A stretch of 64,000 nucleotides of DNA from Prorocentrum cordatum. Taxonomy: Eukaryota > Sar > Dinophyceae > Prorocentrales > Prorocentraceae. The stretch is taken from positions 553,501 to 617,500 of the forward strand of contig CAUYUJ010014338.1 in the NCBI GenBank assembly GCA_963575745.1, in the 5' to 3' direction. This document shows, in pieces, positions 31,468-42,848 of the stretch; position 1 is the first letter of the stretch, and each line of letters begins with the position of its first letter. Below the pieces are notes generated by a model. The model saw only the letters and a program-made list of their open reading frames with translations. It was not told where the DNA came from and searched no databases. Made by a program: the position numbers and the translations under genes.

Positions 31468-31839
31468 TTGCCCGTGAAGCCGGTCAAGGTCAAGTCCAGG
31501 ACGGCGAAGGCTACGCCGAAGGCTACGACGACAACACTCGCAGTACGAGCCGATCCAGAGACCTACGATGATGAGATCATGGGAGATGGACCAATCATGC
31601 CAGGAGATAGTGCTCTACTGAGACAGTGGCTGGAGACCATGGGACCGACGATAATCAGGAGTGGCAGGTACGAGGGCGACAGCTATGGGACGATCTATAC
31701 GAAGGACAGGCACTACGCAAATTGCCTAGAACGGTGTCTCAAGCTGGACGCAGACGAGAGCAGGAGTTATAACCTCGACCCGAGCATCAAGGTTTACATT
31801 GCATACAGCATCATCAAGTCAGCAGTACGTGTACGCTGA
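31468..31839 (+). CDS. small ORF in copia 3' region, possible ExoX-C-like fold
   Basis: 123 codons. A basic Lys/Thr start (MPVKPVKVKSRTAKATPKAT), then SALLRQWLETMGPTIIRSGR, YEGDSYGTIYTKDRHYANCL and YNLDPSIKVYIAYSIIK. The G-[KR]-Y-x-G...Y...D..Y..CL spacing resembles the small FGKYKGK-type domain found at the C-terminus of ExoX-like proteins. This is pattern resemblance only. No stop is seen inside and it lies inside the LTR pair, so it may be an accessory product or a captured exon. Start uncertain. Confidence 0.4.
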   Translation: MPVKPVKVKSRTAKATPKATTTTLAVRADPETYDDEIMGDGPIMPGDSALLRQWLETMGPTIIRSGRYEGDSYGTIYTKDRHYANCLERCLKLDADESRSYNLDPSIKVYIAYSIIKSAVRVR

Positions 31840-31989
31840 TCCCCACTACTACATATGTGGCGGTTTCTGGGAGCCAGCCAAGGCAGTGGCTCAGATGTGA
31901 GCGATGGTGAGGATGATGAGTAATTTGTGTTACCATTTTCAGATGATGAGTGATGTTTGGTTACCATCTACAGATGAGAAGTGAAAGCG

Positions 31990-32275
31990 CCCCCTCAAGA
32001 GCTCAGGTACATAGTTTTAAATATTAATATCTGTCACTCGGTGCGCAGACCTCAGGTAAGGATTTGTTTATATGTTGCTCAGTGCGTGGATTTCTTATAT
32101 ATTAGTATATGTTGCTCGGTGCGTTGCTTTCTTTGATTGATATCTCTTGTTTGATACACGGACGGTAGTTTGACCGTTCGAGCAGAGATTATGGGATTTC
32201 TTTTCTTCGATATCTGTTGCTTGGTGCACGGACGATAGTTTGATCGTTCGAGCCAATAATATTATACCATATTCT
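31990..32275. repeat. AT-rich copia 3' UTR with short imperfect repeats
   Basis: The motif ATATCTGTTGCTTGGTGCAC and relatives recur about five times (32,029, 32,073, 32,106, 32,141 and 32,207). Two copies are followed by GGACGGTAGTTTGACCGTTC or GGACGATAGTTTGATCGTTC, each able to form a small hairpin. It could contain regulatory or packaging signals. Confidence 0.7.
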
Positions 32276-32316
32276 GGAGGTTTGCTGCAGAATTCGCACA
32301 GGCATTGTTTAGCAAC

Positions 32317-32569
32317 TGAAAGTTATAGTAGCAAGGATGTGAGTTATATGATGATGCTTATAATTATCTATGTTATTGCTCTCGCTCGTTCATGCTTGCA
32401 CTCTCTTGTTCACTATTGCCGTTTTGGCTTGGACCCGCCAGCTGTGGCGGGAGGGTGGACGCATTCTACGACTGTCTAGCTTGACATCGGAATAAGATCA
32501 AATCACACTCTATCTATTTCTTCTTGCATCAAGAGGTGGTGGGTGGAGAGATCACGACCATTATTTACA
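32317..32569 (+). repeat. 3' LTR of the copia element
   Basis: TGAAAGTTATAGTAGCAAGG to CATTATTTACA, matching the 5' LTR with ~10 substitutions and differing at the first two or three bases. It is followed by CTCCAACAGGGCC and the array. Confidence 0.9.
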
Positions 32570-33228
32570 CTCCAACAGGGCCTCCAGGAAGGCCAGACAA
32601 GGCCAAAACCATTGATTTCCCGTAGTTGTTTGAAGGATGTTGACATTTGTTTCGTTTCGGCCTTCCGACGGCCCGATACGGCCCAAGATCCCCCAAAGAG
32701 CGCCCAAAGATCGCCCAAGAGGCCTCCAAGATGGCCCCAGAAAGGCCCAAGAGGCCCCCAAGACGGCCCCAAGGCGGCCCCAAGACTGCCCAGGAGGCTT
32801 TTAAGACGCCCAAGATGGCCTCCAAGACGGCCCTCTTGCATTCCAAGAGGGCCCCAAGTCGGCTCAGAGAGGCCCCCCAAACGGCGTCCGACGGCGTCGG
32901 ACGGGCAGGAGCCCACCAAGACGGCCGAAGATGCCACTAAGATGGCCAAAGACTGCCCAGGAGGCCTCCAAGAGGGCCTCCAGGAAGGCCAGAAAAGGCC
33001 ACAATCATTGATCTCCCATGAGTTTTTGAAGGATTGCGGCATTTGATTTTTGTTCGGCCTTCCGACGGCCCGAGAAGGCCCAAGTGCCCCCAAAGATCGC
33101 CCAAGAGGCCCAAGACACGGCCCCAAGAGGCCCCAAGACGCCCCAAGAGGCCTCCAGGACGCTCAAGATGGCCTCCAAGACGGCCCAAGAGCCCTCAATG
33201 GCCTTGAGGCGGCCAAGATGACCTTCAA

Positions 33229-33499
33229 GATACCCACGTGTTCCCCGAAGGCTTTCCACACCTATTCGGGGAACACATGGTCCGATGGCTTGGCAGGTCT
33301 GGCCTCAACGATCGGCCACACAGGCGCTTCCAAAAAAGGCAGGGGGCAGCGGTGATTCGCCGTAGGCATCTTCGATCCGCCGCCCCCTTTTGACTCATCT
33401 AAGGGGTGCCAGGCGTGCCGGATGATATGGCTTTTGGTTTTGGTTCTTTTTCCAAAAGAACTTTCCCTGGGGCTTCGGCCCGTCCCGCTGGCCACCCGG
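33229..33499 (+). repeat. double-hairpin module, copy F
   Basis: Full length. Hairpin 1 loop GGCTTTCCACACCTA, spacer ACGATCGGCCACACAGGCG, and hairpin 2 with one change (GGGGGCAGCGG). The tail is GATGATATGGCTTTTGG, where others have CTAGACCCTCTCGG. Confidence 0.8.
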
Positions 33500-34831
33500 A
33501 AAGTCCCAGAACGCGTCCGTCGTGCCTCTGTTTCCTCCAGTTGGCCCAAGATGGCGTCCACGACGGCCAAGATGGCCAAGGATGGTCTCCAAGACGTCTC
33601 CAAGACGGCCCAAGATGGTCTCCAAGACGGCCAAGATAGCCCCAAGATGCCTCCAAGACGGCCCAAGATGGCCTCAAGATGGTCTACGACGGCCCAACAG
33701 GCCCACAAGAGGCCTCCAAGACGGCCCAAGAGCCCTCCAAGACGTCCTCCAGGAAGGCCCGAAAGGGCCAAAATCATTGATTTTCCTTCTTGAAGGATTG
33801 TGGCACTTGCGCCTTTTCGGCGTTCCGACGGCCCAAGACGGCCCAAGAGGCCCCCAAGATCGCCCAAGAGGCCCCCAAAAGGACTCCATGACGGCCCAAG
33901 TGGCCTCCACGACGGCCCCAAGAGGCCCTCAAGACGGCCCAAGAGGCCTCCAACACGCCCAAGATGGGCCTCCAAGACGCCCAAGATGGCCGCTAAGACG
34001 GCCCCGAAGCGCCCCAAGAAGGCCCCAAGTCAGCCGGGAAAGGCCCCCAAGATGGCTCCCGACGGCGTCAGACGTGCCAGGAACCCACAAAGATGGCCGA
34101 AGTTGGCCCGAAGCTGGCCCAAGGCCCCCAAGAGGCCCCCAAGAGGGCCTCCAGGAAAGCCAGAAAAGGCCCAACACATTGATTTTTCTCAGGTTTTTGG
34201 CGGATTTTGACACTTGCTTCTTTTCGGCCTTCCGACGGCCCGAGACGGCCCAAGAGCCCTCGAAGATCGCCGAAAGATCGCCCAAGAGGCCTCCAAGATG
34301 GCCCCAGAACGGCCCAAGAGGGCACCAAGACGGCCCCAAGAAGCCCCCAAGACGGCACAGGAGGCCTTTAAGACGCCCAAGATGGGCCTCCAAGACGGCC
34401 CTGGAGCATTCCAAGAGGACCCCAAGTCGGCCCAGAAAGGCCCCTCAAACGGCTTCCCACGGCGTCAGACGGACCAGGAGCCCACCAAGACGGCCGAACA
34501 TGGCCCTAAGATGGCCCAAGACGGCCCAAGAGGCCTCCAAGAGGGCATCCAGGACGGCCCGAAAAGGCCGAAATCGGTGATTTCCCATAGGTTTTCGAAG
34601 GATTGTGGCGTTTGCTTTGTTTCTGCCTTCCGACGGCCCGAGACTGCCCAAGTGCCCCCAAAGATCGCCCGAGAAGCCCAAGACACGGCCCCAAGAGGCC
34701 CCCAAGACGGCCCAAGAGGTCTCCAAGACGCTCAAGATGGCCTCAAAGACGGCCCAAGAGCCCTCCAAGACATCCTCCAAGAAGGCCCGAAAGGGTCAAA
34801 ATGGCCTCCAGACGGCCAAGATGACCTTCAA

Positions 34832-35122
34832 GATGCCCACGTATTCCCCGAAGGCTTTCCAAACCGATTCGGGGAACACATGGTCCGATAGCTTGGCAGG
34901 TCTGGCCTCAACGTTTGGCCACATAGGCGCTTCCAAAAAGGCAGGGGACGGCGGTGATTCGCCGTCGGCGTCTTCGATCCGCCGCCACTGCCACAGGGGT
35001 GCCTGGCGTGCCTGCTGGCTTGCCACAGGGGTGCCTGGCGTGCTAGATGTCTGTTGGGGTTGGTTTTGGTTCTTTTCCGAACACCTCCCCCTTGGGCTTC
35101 GGCCCAGCGCGCCAGCCACCCG
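34832..35122 (+). repeat. double-hairpin module, copy G (internal duplication)
   Basis: Hairpin 1 has GTATTCCCCGAA. Hairpin 2 is damaged (GGGGACGGCGG, GCCGCCACTGCC). CACAGGGGTGCCTGGCGTGC occurs twice within 60 bp, a local duplication. Confidence 0.78.
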
Positions 35123-35734
35123 AAGGGACCGAAAACAACCTCAACGTCTGGAGGCTCAAGATGGCCCCTCCGACGGCCAAGATGTCTCAAGATGTCTCAA
35201 GATGGCCTCCAAGACGGCCAAGATGGCCCCAAGAAGTCCCAACATGGTCCCAACATGCACCCAGGGCGGGCCAAGACGGCCTCAAGACGGCTCAAGAGGC
35301 CTCCAAGAAAACCTCCAGGAGGGCCCGAATATGCCAAAATCATCCAGTTTATTCAGGTGTTTGAAAATGGTGCCCTTTGCTTCTTTTCGGCCTTCCGGCG
35401 GCCCAAGAGAGCCCCAAGATCTCCGCAAATGCCTCCAGATGACCCCATGACGGCCCAAAAAGCCTCTAAGACGGCCCCAAGAGGGCCCCAAGACGACCCA
35501 AGAGGCCTCCAAGACGCCCACGATAGCGGTCAAGACGGCACTGAACCGCCCCAAGAAGGTCCCAAGTCGGTCCAGCGAGGCCCCCCAAATGGCCCCCGAC
35601 GCCGACAGACGAACCAGGAACACCCTAAGACGGCCGAAGGGGCCCCCAAGAAGCCCCCAAAGGCCCCCAAGAGAACCAAGGAGGCTTCCAAGAGGCCTCC
35701 GAGAGGCCCACAAGAAGCTCCCAGAAGGCCCCAA

Positions 35735-35854
35735 GAGTCCTCCTCCTCTTACTCCTCCTCCTCCTCCTCCTTCTCCTCCTCCTCCTCAGCCTCCCCCGCC
35801 TCCTCTTCCTCCTTCGCCTCCTCCTCATCCTCCTTCTTCTCCTCCTCCTCCTCC

Positions 35855-35912
<58 letters not shown>

Positions 35913-36290
35913 AATCATCACCATCACCATCACCATCACCATCACCATCACCATCACCATCATCATCATCATCAGCAGCAGCATCAACATCATCATCAGT
36001 ACCATCAGCATCATCATCACCATCACAACCACAATCACCATCACTACAATCACCATCGGCATCAACATCACCAGCAGCATCAGCATTATAATCATCAGGG
36101 TCATCACCACCAGATCACCATCATCATCATCATCAGCATCATCAGCATCATCATCATCACCATCGTCCATCATCATCACCAGCACCATCATAATCATCAT
36201 CATCATCATCACCATCACCACCATCATCATCAACAACAACATCATCTGCATCACCACAATCATCATCTCCATCTGTCTTCCCTCTCCTCC
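35735..36290. repeat. (TCC)n, (CAT)n and (ACCATC)n microsatellites
   Basis: TCC-rich to ~35,855, pure (TCA)n to ~35,912, (CACCAT)n to ~35,960, then irregular CATCAC/CAGCAT/CAACAT mixtures. The 341-aa His-rich frame and the Met/Asp-rich frame on the other strand come from this tract. Confidence 0.93.
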
Positions 36291-36310
36291 GCTTCTTCTT
36301 TCTCCCGCGC

Positions 36311-36422
36311 GTGCTCCCCGAAGGGTCTCCACAACGGCTGGGGGAACACATTGTCGGATAGCTTGGCAGAGCTCTGGCCATCACGTTCGGCCACATGGGC
36401 GATTACAAAAGGCAGGGGGCCG
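36311..36422 (+). repeat. double-hairpin module, copy H (5' part only)
   Basis: Hairpin 1 (GTGCTCCCCGAA with GGGGGAACAC) and spacer, stopping inside hairpin 2 at AGGCAGGGGGC. The break is at the same place as the inverted insert's ends. Confidence 0.65.
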
Positions 36423-36570
36423 AGAGGCCCACAAGAGGCTCCCAGAAGGCCCCAAGAGTCCTCCTACTCCTCCTCTTTCTCCTCCTTCTCCTCCTCTCCT
36501 CTTCCTCCTTCTCCTCCTCATCTTCCTGTCTATGTGTCCTCCCTCTTCTCCGCTTCTTCTTTCTCCACCG

Positions 36571-36829
36571 CATGTTTCCCGAAGGGTTTCCACAACGGCT
36601 GGAGCAACACATAGTCGGACAGCTTGGCAGAGCTCTGGCCACAACGTTCAGCCACATGGGCGATTCCAAAAGGCAAGGGGCAACCAGCGGTCATTTGCCG
36701 TAGGCGTCTTCGATCTGCTGCCCCCTGTTGACTGATCACAAGGGTGCCTGGCGCGCTGAGGTTCAGGAAAACTTTGGTTCTTTCTAAGACTCCCCCTGGG
36801 ACTTCGGCCGATGCCGCCGGCCACCCAGA
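36571..36829 (+). repeat. double-hairpin module, copy I
   Basis: Divergent full copy: TTTCCCGAA and GGAGCAACAC weaken hairpin 1, and an extra CAACCAGCGGTCATTTGCC sits in hairpin 2. It ends CCGCCGGCCACCCAG. Confidence 0.7.
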
Positions 36830-37487
36830 AGGCTGTTCGCGATGCCCGGGTGGTTGCCTGTCCGCTCCACAATGGCCTGAGAGAGGCCTCCAAGACGGGC
36901 AAGATCGCCTCGAAGGTTGCCCAAGATGGTCCAATATGTCCTCCTAGGCGGCCCAAGAGGGTCCACGATGCCTCCAAGTCCGCCCAAGAATCCTCTAACA
37001 CGGCCCAACAGGCCCCCACGAGGCCTCCAAGACGGCTCAACAGGCCTCCAGCAGGGCCCGAAGAAGGTTTCTCAGGTGTTTGAACGTTTTCGCTTTTTGA
37101 TGCTTTTCGGCCTTCCGACGGCCCAACACGGCCCAAGAGGCGCCCAAGAATACGCCAAGATCGCCCAAGAGGCCTACAAAACCCCCAAGATGGCCGTCAG
37201 GACGGCCCTGAAGCGGCCCAAGAGGGCCCCAAAACGGCTCGGAGAAATTCCGAAGACGGCTTCCGACGGCGTCAGACGAGCTAGGAACACCGTAAAACTA
37301 CCAAAGAGGCACCCAAGGAGCCCCCGGAGGCCCGAGAGGCCCAAGGAGGTCCCCAAGACGCCTCCAAGTGGCCCCCAGGAAGCTCCTAGGAGGTCCCAAG
37401 GGTGGCCCAAGAGGCTCCAAGAGGTCTCCTCATCCTTCTTCCCATACTCCTTTCCCCTCCCTCTCCTCATCCTCATCTTCCTCCCCC

Positions 37488-37680
37488 ACGCGTCCACCGA
37501 ACGGCTTCCACAACGGCTGGGGGAACGAATGGTCCAACAGCGTGGCTAACTTTTGCCCCAACGTTTGGCCACATAGGAGTATCCTAAAAGACAGGGGGCG
37601 GCTGTGATTCGCTGTAGGCGTCCCCGATCCGCTGCCCCCTGTGGCCTTGCTACCAGGGTGCGAAGCGTGCCAGATTTCTG
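37488..37680 (+). repeat. double-hairpin module, copy J, truncated
   Basis: Hairpin 1 is nearly lost (GTCCACCGAACGG). Hairpin 2 is kept as GGGGGCGGCTGTGATTCGC with GATCCGCTGCCCCC. The tail is cut after GGTGCGAAGCGTGCC. Confidence 0.65.
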
Positions 37681-38293
37681 GAAGATGTTCGGTTCACCTG
37701 GAAGGACGCGCAACGACTCACAAAAACCAAAACAAATCCTCAAGACGGCCTCCCTTCAAGGCGGCCCGTAATGCACCCAAGACTGCTTTAAATAGCCTCA
37801 AGATGACCCAAGACGGCCCCAGAGGCGCCCAAGAGGCTCCTAAGACGGCCGAAGAGGCCTCCACGAGGTCCTCCAGAAAGGCCCGAAGAAAACAATAGCA
37901 TTGATGTTCTTTGGCTTGTTCACGGATGTTGTCGCATTTGCTTCTGGTCGACATCCGACGGCCCAAGACTCTTGGCCCCCAAGATCGCCTCAAGATTGCC
38001 CAAGAGGCCTCCAAGACGCCACAGATGCCCTTCAAGACGACCCCGAAGTGTCCTAGGAAGGCCCCAAGACGGCCTAGAGAAGCTCCCAAGCCTGCTTCCG
38101 ACGGCGTCAGACGAGCCAGGGACGCCGTACAGCTGCCAAAGAGGCCCCCTAGACGCCCCCAAAGGTCTCCGAGAGGCCCAAGGAGGCCCCCAAGACGCCT
38201 TCAAGAGGCCCCCAGGAGGCTCCCAAGAGGTCTACTCATCCTTCTCCTCATCCTCCTTGTTCCTCCCTCTCCTTCTCCTCCCTCTTCCTCCCC

Positions 38294-38526
38294 CACGTTT
38301 TCCCCGAAGGGCTTCCACAACGGCTCGGGGAATGCGTGGTCAAATAGTGTGGCCAAGCTTTGCCCAAAAGTTTGGCCACATAGGCGTATCCTGAAAGGCA
38401 AGGAGGCGTCTTCGATCCGCCGCCCCCTGTTGGCTTACCATAGGGGTGCACGGCGTGCTGGTTTGTTTTGTGGCTTTGGTTCTTTTAGAACTCCCACTGG
38501 GGCTTCGGCCCAGCCTACCGGCCGCC
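38294..38526 (+). repeat. double-hairpin module, copy K, hairpin 2 half missing
   Basis: GTTTTCCCCGAAGGG with CGGGGAATGCG forms a weak hairpin 1. The left arm of hairpin 2 is deleted (AAAGGCAAGGAGGCGTCTTC). The tail GGGGTGCACGGCGTGC to CTACCGGCCGCC is present. Confidence 0.68.
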
Positions 38527-38550
38527 AAGAAGCTTCTCAAATCTCACCAG

Positions 38551-39115
38551 CCCTCTGGGCGTGAGTGGTTTAGGGCGTTGTATCTTATATCTTCCCTTCG
38601 TCCCCTTCGGAGATGGGTGCGTCACTGTTCCTTGTGAATATACACCACATCACCAAGGCGACCGGCGGCCAACCAGGAACCATTATGGCCCCCCACCATC
38701 CCTTTGGAAAAACAATACAAAACAGACTCTGCCTCCACCTTTGGAGCATGCGCGGCCCACCCGAATTCCCTGCCAACAAACAATACAACGTACACGTTGG
38801 GGCAAAATCTTGAGTCATGTTCGTGAGGCTCGCGAGTACTTGGTATTGTTTTTGACAGGGGCGGCGGGTGTGTCAACATATTGCTTGCCGTGCGCAGGGC
38901 TACCATCCCTAACAGAAACAATACAGAATGTACCTCGCGGCCAAATCTGGATAATGCGCGGCCACCCCGCGATCAATGTCAGTGGCTTTTGACAGCGACG
39001 GCGGGGGTGGTGGCGTGTGGCCTGCTGTGCACAGGCACCACCAGACACAATGATGGGCAGTGGTTGTCGACTAAGGATGGTGGGGGCCGACAAGTTTCCC
39101 GATGTGTGCTGTAGC
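38551..39115. other. no gene; short dispersed words
   Basis: A segment shared with 115-190, then DNA in which AAACAATACA recurs (38,709, 38,779 and 38,926) along with GCGCGGCCACCC/GCGCGGCCCACC. Probably an old repeat. Longest frames are not protein-like. Confidence 0.4.
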
Positions 39116-39119
39116 GTTC

Positions 39120-39345
39120 GCAAGCGCACCTGACACACGCTGCACGTGCCCCGAACGTGGCGCACCTGGCGCGGCTGGAGTATGCGGCACACCTGGTGCA
39201 CGCGGAGCACGTGGCGCATCTGGCGCACCAGGCGTGCCTGGCACACTCGGGCCCCAGGGGTGCCTTGCGCGCGTGGCGCGCCTGGTACGCGTGGCGCACC
39301 TCGCCCCACCGTCGCGCACATGGGGTCGGTTTTGCTTCCCAGTAG
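39120..39345. repeat. GTGGCGCACCTGGCGC minisatellite
   Basis: Degenerate 6-12 bp units of GGCGCACCTGG/GTGGCGCGCC. One frame reads as collagen-like Gly-x-y, another as AHLAHL-type. Since all frames are open on both strands, I treat it as repeat DNA. Confidence 0.7.
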
Positions 39346-39449
39346 CTGTCCATCCAAAGACGACCGCTGAACATGCTGAGGCTCGGGTGTTACTTATGTG
39401 TCGGGAGGGCGGGTGGGAGTGAGCTAGACGACTTGAAATCTAGGGGGTG

Positions 39450-39910
39450 CCTTGACCCCTCCCCCTACCCCTCCCCCACTGGACCTGGACGTGGCGCCCC
39501 GCGACCCAGTGGAGCGTCCAGGATAGCCCATGATAGCTTCAAGAGGGCCTCAGAAAGCCCAAGAGGGCCTCCAAAACTGCTCAAGGTTCCTCAAGATGGC
39601 TTTCAAAATGCTCCTAGATGCTCCAAGACCGCCTCAAGACGGCTCCAAGTGGCATCGGAACACCCCCAAGAGAGCCTTCAAGAGGCCAAGATTCTTCCGA
39701 GCCCTAAGGCAAATCAATGTGGTGTATTGTCTCGCCTTGTCGCTTCCGATGGCCTCCCGAAGCCTCAAGATGGCTGGAAGATAGCCCAAGAGGGCACCGA
39801 GAGAGGTCTAAGAGGGTCCCAAGATGGCCCCAAGAGCGCCCAAGAGCGTTCCAACAGCGCTCCAAGAGGGCCTAAAGAGGCGATGTTAGATGCTCTAGAG
39901 GGGCGCAACT
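39450..39910 (+). repeat. diverged F2-type module outside the 14.4-kb segment
   Basis: CCCCTCCCCCTACCCCTCCC, ACTGGACCTGGACGTGGCGC, then AGCTTCAAGAGGGCCTCAGA words, CTCGCCTTGTCGCTTCCGAT and GAGCGCCCAAGAGCG follow the F2 order, without the CAT tract. It shows that F2 is not restricted to the TIR-bounded segment. Confidence 0.6.
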
Positions 39911-39939
39911 AATTAAGGACCCCCCCCTTCTTTGACCGA

Positions 39940-41990
39940 TGTTATACCACATGGCCTCAAGAGGACCCCCAAGGCCCCCAAGGGCGCCCCAATAGGCCCA
40001 CAAGATGCCCCCAAGAGGTGCCGAAACGGCCCCAAGAGGCCTCACAAGAGGTACCCCTCAACTGCACCCAAGACGCCCCAAGGGGCCCCCGAGGAGGCCA
40101 AGAGGCATCCAAGACGGCCTGGGAGGCATCCAAGGAAGCCCCCCCGGCATCCAAGAGGCCTCTGGCCTTCTGCTCGCCCTCCTCATCCACCTCATCCTGC
40201 TTCTAATATGCAGATCCGTTTTCCTTCTGTATCCTCCTCCTCCTCCTCCTCCTCCTCCTCCTCCTCCTCCATTTACTCATCCATCCTCCTCCGCATTCGA
40301 CAGATAAAGGCTGCCCCCTATCTTGCTCCTACACGTCCCTCATCACGCGAACTCTCCTGGGCATCGTTTCTGGATGGGCTGGTGGGGATACGTGAGGCGT
40401 CAACAAGTTCGGTCTTCGTCTGCATCAGTGGCTCCAAGACGGGCAAGAAGGCCTCCAAGATGCCTACTTGACGGCCAAGATGGTCCCACGAGAGCCCCAC
40501 AAAGGTCCACGATGGCCTCCAATACGGTCCCAAGATGCCTCTACGACCGCCAAGATGGCCCAAGAGATCCCAACCATAACGACCCAAGACGCGCCAAAGA
40601 GGCCCCTAAGACGGCCGAAGAGGCGTCCAAAAGGTTCTCCAGCGAACGCCCTAAGAGCCAACATCATTGATGCCCCTTAGGCTGTTAACGGATGTTCGTA
40701 GTTGCTTCCGGTCGGCCTTCCGACGGCCCAAGACGGCCCAAGAGGCCCCCAAGATCGCCTCAAGATTGCCCAAAAGGCCGCAAAGATGGCCCCACAACGG
40801 CACACGAAGCCCCCAATAAAGCCCAAAGAGGGCCTTGAAACGGATCAAGATGCCTCGAACTCGCTCAAGATGGCCTCCAAGACGGCGCTTAAGCGTCCCA
40901 AGGAAGCCCCCGATGGACGCAAGATGTGCCCAAGACGGCCAACAACGTACCCAAGACGGCCCAACATGGCCTCAAGATGGCCTTAGACGGCCCAAGAGGC
41001 CTCACGATGGCCGTAGACGGCCCAAGAGGCCTCCAAGGCGGCCCAACAGGCGTCGAAGAGGTCCCCCAGAGAGGCCCGAAGAGGCCCAAATGAATGACGT
41101 TCCGTAGATTATTCACGGATGCTCGCATTTGCTTCTGGTCGGCCTTCCAACGGCCCAAGACGGCCCAACAGGCCCCCAAGATCGCCTCAAAATTGTCCAA
41201 GAGGCCTCCAAGATGGCCCGCTGACGGCCCAAAAGGCCTCCAAGACGGCCCCAAGAGGGGCCCACGACGGCCCAAGACGCGTCCAAGCCGCCCGAGATGG
41301 CCTCCTAGACGGGGACCTTAAGCGTCCCAAGAGAGCCCAAGATGGCGCCACGATGTGTCCAAGACTGCCCAGGATGCACCAACCACGGCCTGAGACTGCC
41401 GCAAGATGTCCCAAGACTACCCAAGAGGCCTCCAAGACGAGCCAAGAGACCTCGAAGAGGTACTTCGGGAAGGCCAGCATCAGTCGAAATCATTGAGTCC
41501 CCTTGGTGCTTGCAAAAAAATGGCAGTTGCTTCTGCTCGTCCGTAGGACGGCACAAGATGGCCCAAGGCGCCCTTAAGATCGCCCCCACGATCGCCCAGA
41601 AGCCTCCTAGATGGCCCCGGCCCAAGAGGCCCCGAAGATGGCCTCAAGGCCCCGTGACGACCCAAGAGGTCTCCCAGATGCCTCCAAGGCCGCAAGACTG
41701 CCCCAAGATGACCTCCAGGACGGCCGTGAAGCACCCCAAGAGGCCCCTAAGACGGCACAAATAAGCTCCCAACACGGCGTTCGACGGCGCCAGGCGGGCC
41801 AGGAACGCCGTAAAACTGCACACGAAGCCCCCAAGGCGCCCAAGAGAGCCCCAGGACGACCCAAGAGGATGCTAAAGAGGACCCCCATGAGGACCCGCAG
41901 AGTGCCACACAGGAGCCCAAGTGCAGCCCCAGCCCCAGGGCAGCCCAGGCGACCCCCCACGAGAGCCCCCCCTGGGAAACGAGAGGTGTC
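39940..41990. repeat. degenerate GGCCCAAGAGGCC array V
   Basis: Words and sub-block starts (TTAACGGATGTTCG at 40,687, ATTCACGGATGCTCGC at 41,109) resemble array IV. A (CCT)n tract lies at 40,230-40,275. GATGGGCTGGTGGGGATACG at 40,373 is shared with 1,369. No hairpin module was found here. Confidence 0.65.
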
Positions 41991-42848
41991 ACATGTCATG
42001 GGCCTCCTGGACAGGGCACGCACGCCACACAGAGAGTATGCGCTGGCACGGCGGCAGAGCTTGTCGCCAGCAGCCAGACTTTCCGCGCCTGCCCGTCCAC
42101 AGCCTCGATCCACCTTCACCCTCACCCTGCGAGTTTGCCACGATGCCACCCACAAGCCCACAGACCAGCTGGCTTCATCCACTTCGTGCCGCACGTGATC
42201 CCCCACACCTCGTCACGCTTCAGGCCTGCAGACGCAAGATCCCTGCAAAAGCTTCAATTCTACATCAAAAAAGCGGCAGCGCTATGCAGCACCCGCATCA
42301 AGCGGTCGGAGAGAACGTATTCGCCAGCCCGACGGGCCAGAGGCGTGCTAAGATCTCCTGTAACCTGATAGCGAGCTTTCTAGCTCGCGCACGCAACTGC
42401 CCCTGGGGTCCCTGCGCAAAAACATACCCCGAGCGCAGCCCAGGCGCAGCCAAGCCACCCCTGGCCCAGGACTGGTTTCTTCTGGGCGTCGCCCTTGCAA
42501 CTTCCAAGGGCGCTCAAGGAGCCTTCGTCGAAGCCTGCAGGAGAGCTCAAGGGGGTGCGAGACAATCCAAGAGAGCTCCAATACGGCTTCTTCACAATCC
42601 AAGAGGCCTCTAAAACGCACCAGTGGCGCTTTCATAAAAGGATCCCCAACAAGGCCCAGAAGGCCAAAAACTAGTGATGTTCATTATTCCCAACCATCCT
42701 GTGTTGTTTGGTCCTCGTTTTGAAGAGACAGCGCCCGCGTCTCCGTTCTTCCTTCCTTCCTTCATCCTCCTCCTCCTCCTCCTCCTCTTCCTGCTCCCTC
42801 CTCCCCATCCTTGCCGTTGCTCTCCGCATGTCTACGTTTCGGTACACC
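41991..42848. other. no gene recognised
   Basis: Mixed-composition DNA. A 230-aa plus frame (41,921-42,613) has no domain I recognise and the opposite strand is equally open. (TCC)n at 42,763-42,793. CATTCACACGTTTCGTGGCC at ~42,850 opens the 89-bp array. Confidence 0.4.

Larger units (their letters stand above)
22457..32569 (+). mobile_element. Ty1/copia-type LTR retrotransposon, decayed
   Basis: A 10.1-kb element on the plus strand: 5' LTR, PBS, gag, protease, a methyltransferase-like insert, integrase, RT, RNase H with a membrane-type tail, an extra small ORF, AT-rich 3' region and 3' LTR. Integrase precedes RT, which is the copia order. Gag and most of pol share one frame, broken by in-frame stops (24,429, 26,370, 27,948, 28,980), paired frameshifts near 28,390 and 28,700, and a deletion with frame change near 29,530. 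It sits inside the GGCCCAAGAGG array. The flanks (GGCCTCC left, CTCCAACAGGG right) suggest a short CTCC target duplication, not certain. No clear polypurine tract precedes the 3' LTR. It is probably unable to move by itself. Confidence 0.93.
32570..35734. repeat. higher-order repeat array III
   Basis: The array resumes in register. Sub-blocks start at about 32,630, 33,026, 33,792, 34,197 and 34,596 (spacings ~400), with modules F and G 1,603 bp apart. The site TCATTGATTTTCCTTCTTGA at 33,773-33,792 is the paralogous uninterrupted site for the 14.4-kb insertion. Confidence 0.85.
36291..38550. repeat. repeat array IV, decayed
   Basis: The same words and sub-blocks as arrays I-III but more diverged (CCCAAGATCGCC, GGCGTCAGACGAGC, CAAAGAGGCCCCC). 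Modules H to K occur every ~0.3-0.9 kb, each preceded by a CCTCCTC-rich tract. This distinguishes it as a variant subfamily. Confidence 0.75.

Noticed and set aside
35589-36614. His-rich 341-aa and Met/Asp-rich frames
   Set aside because: Direct translation of CAT/ATG microsatellites.
39102-39422. Collagen-like Gly-x-y protein (106 aa)
   Set aside because: A 6-12 bp minisatellite read in one frame; other frames and the opposite strand are equally open.
41921-42613. 230-aa plus frame
   Set aside because: Begins in decayed repeat words and has no recognisable motif; the opposite strand is open too.
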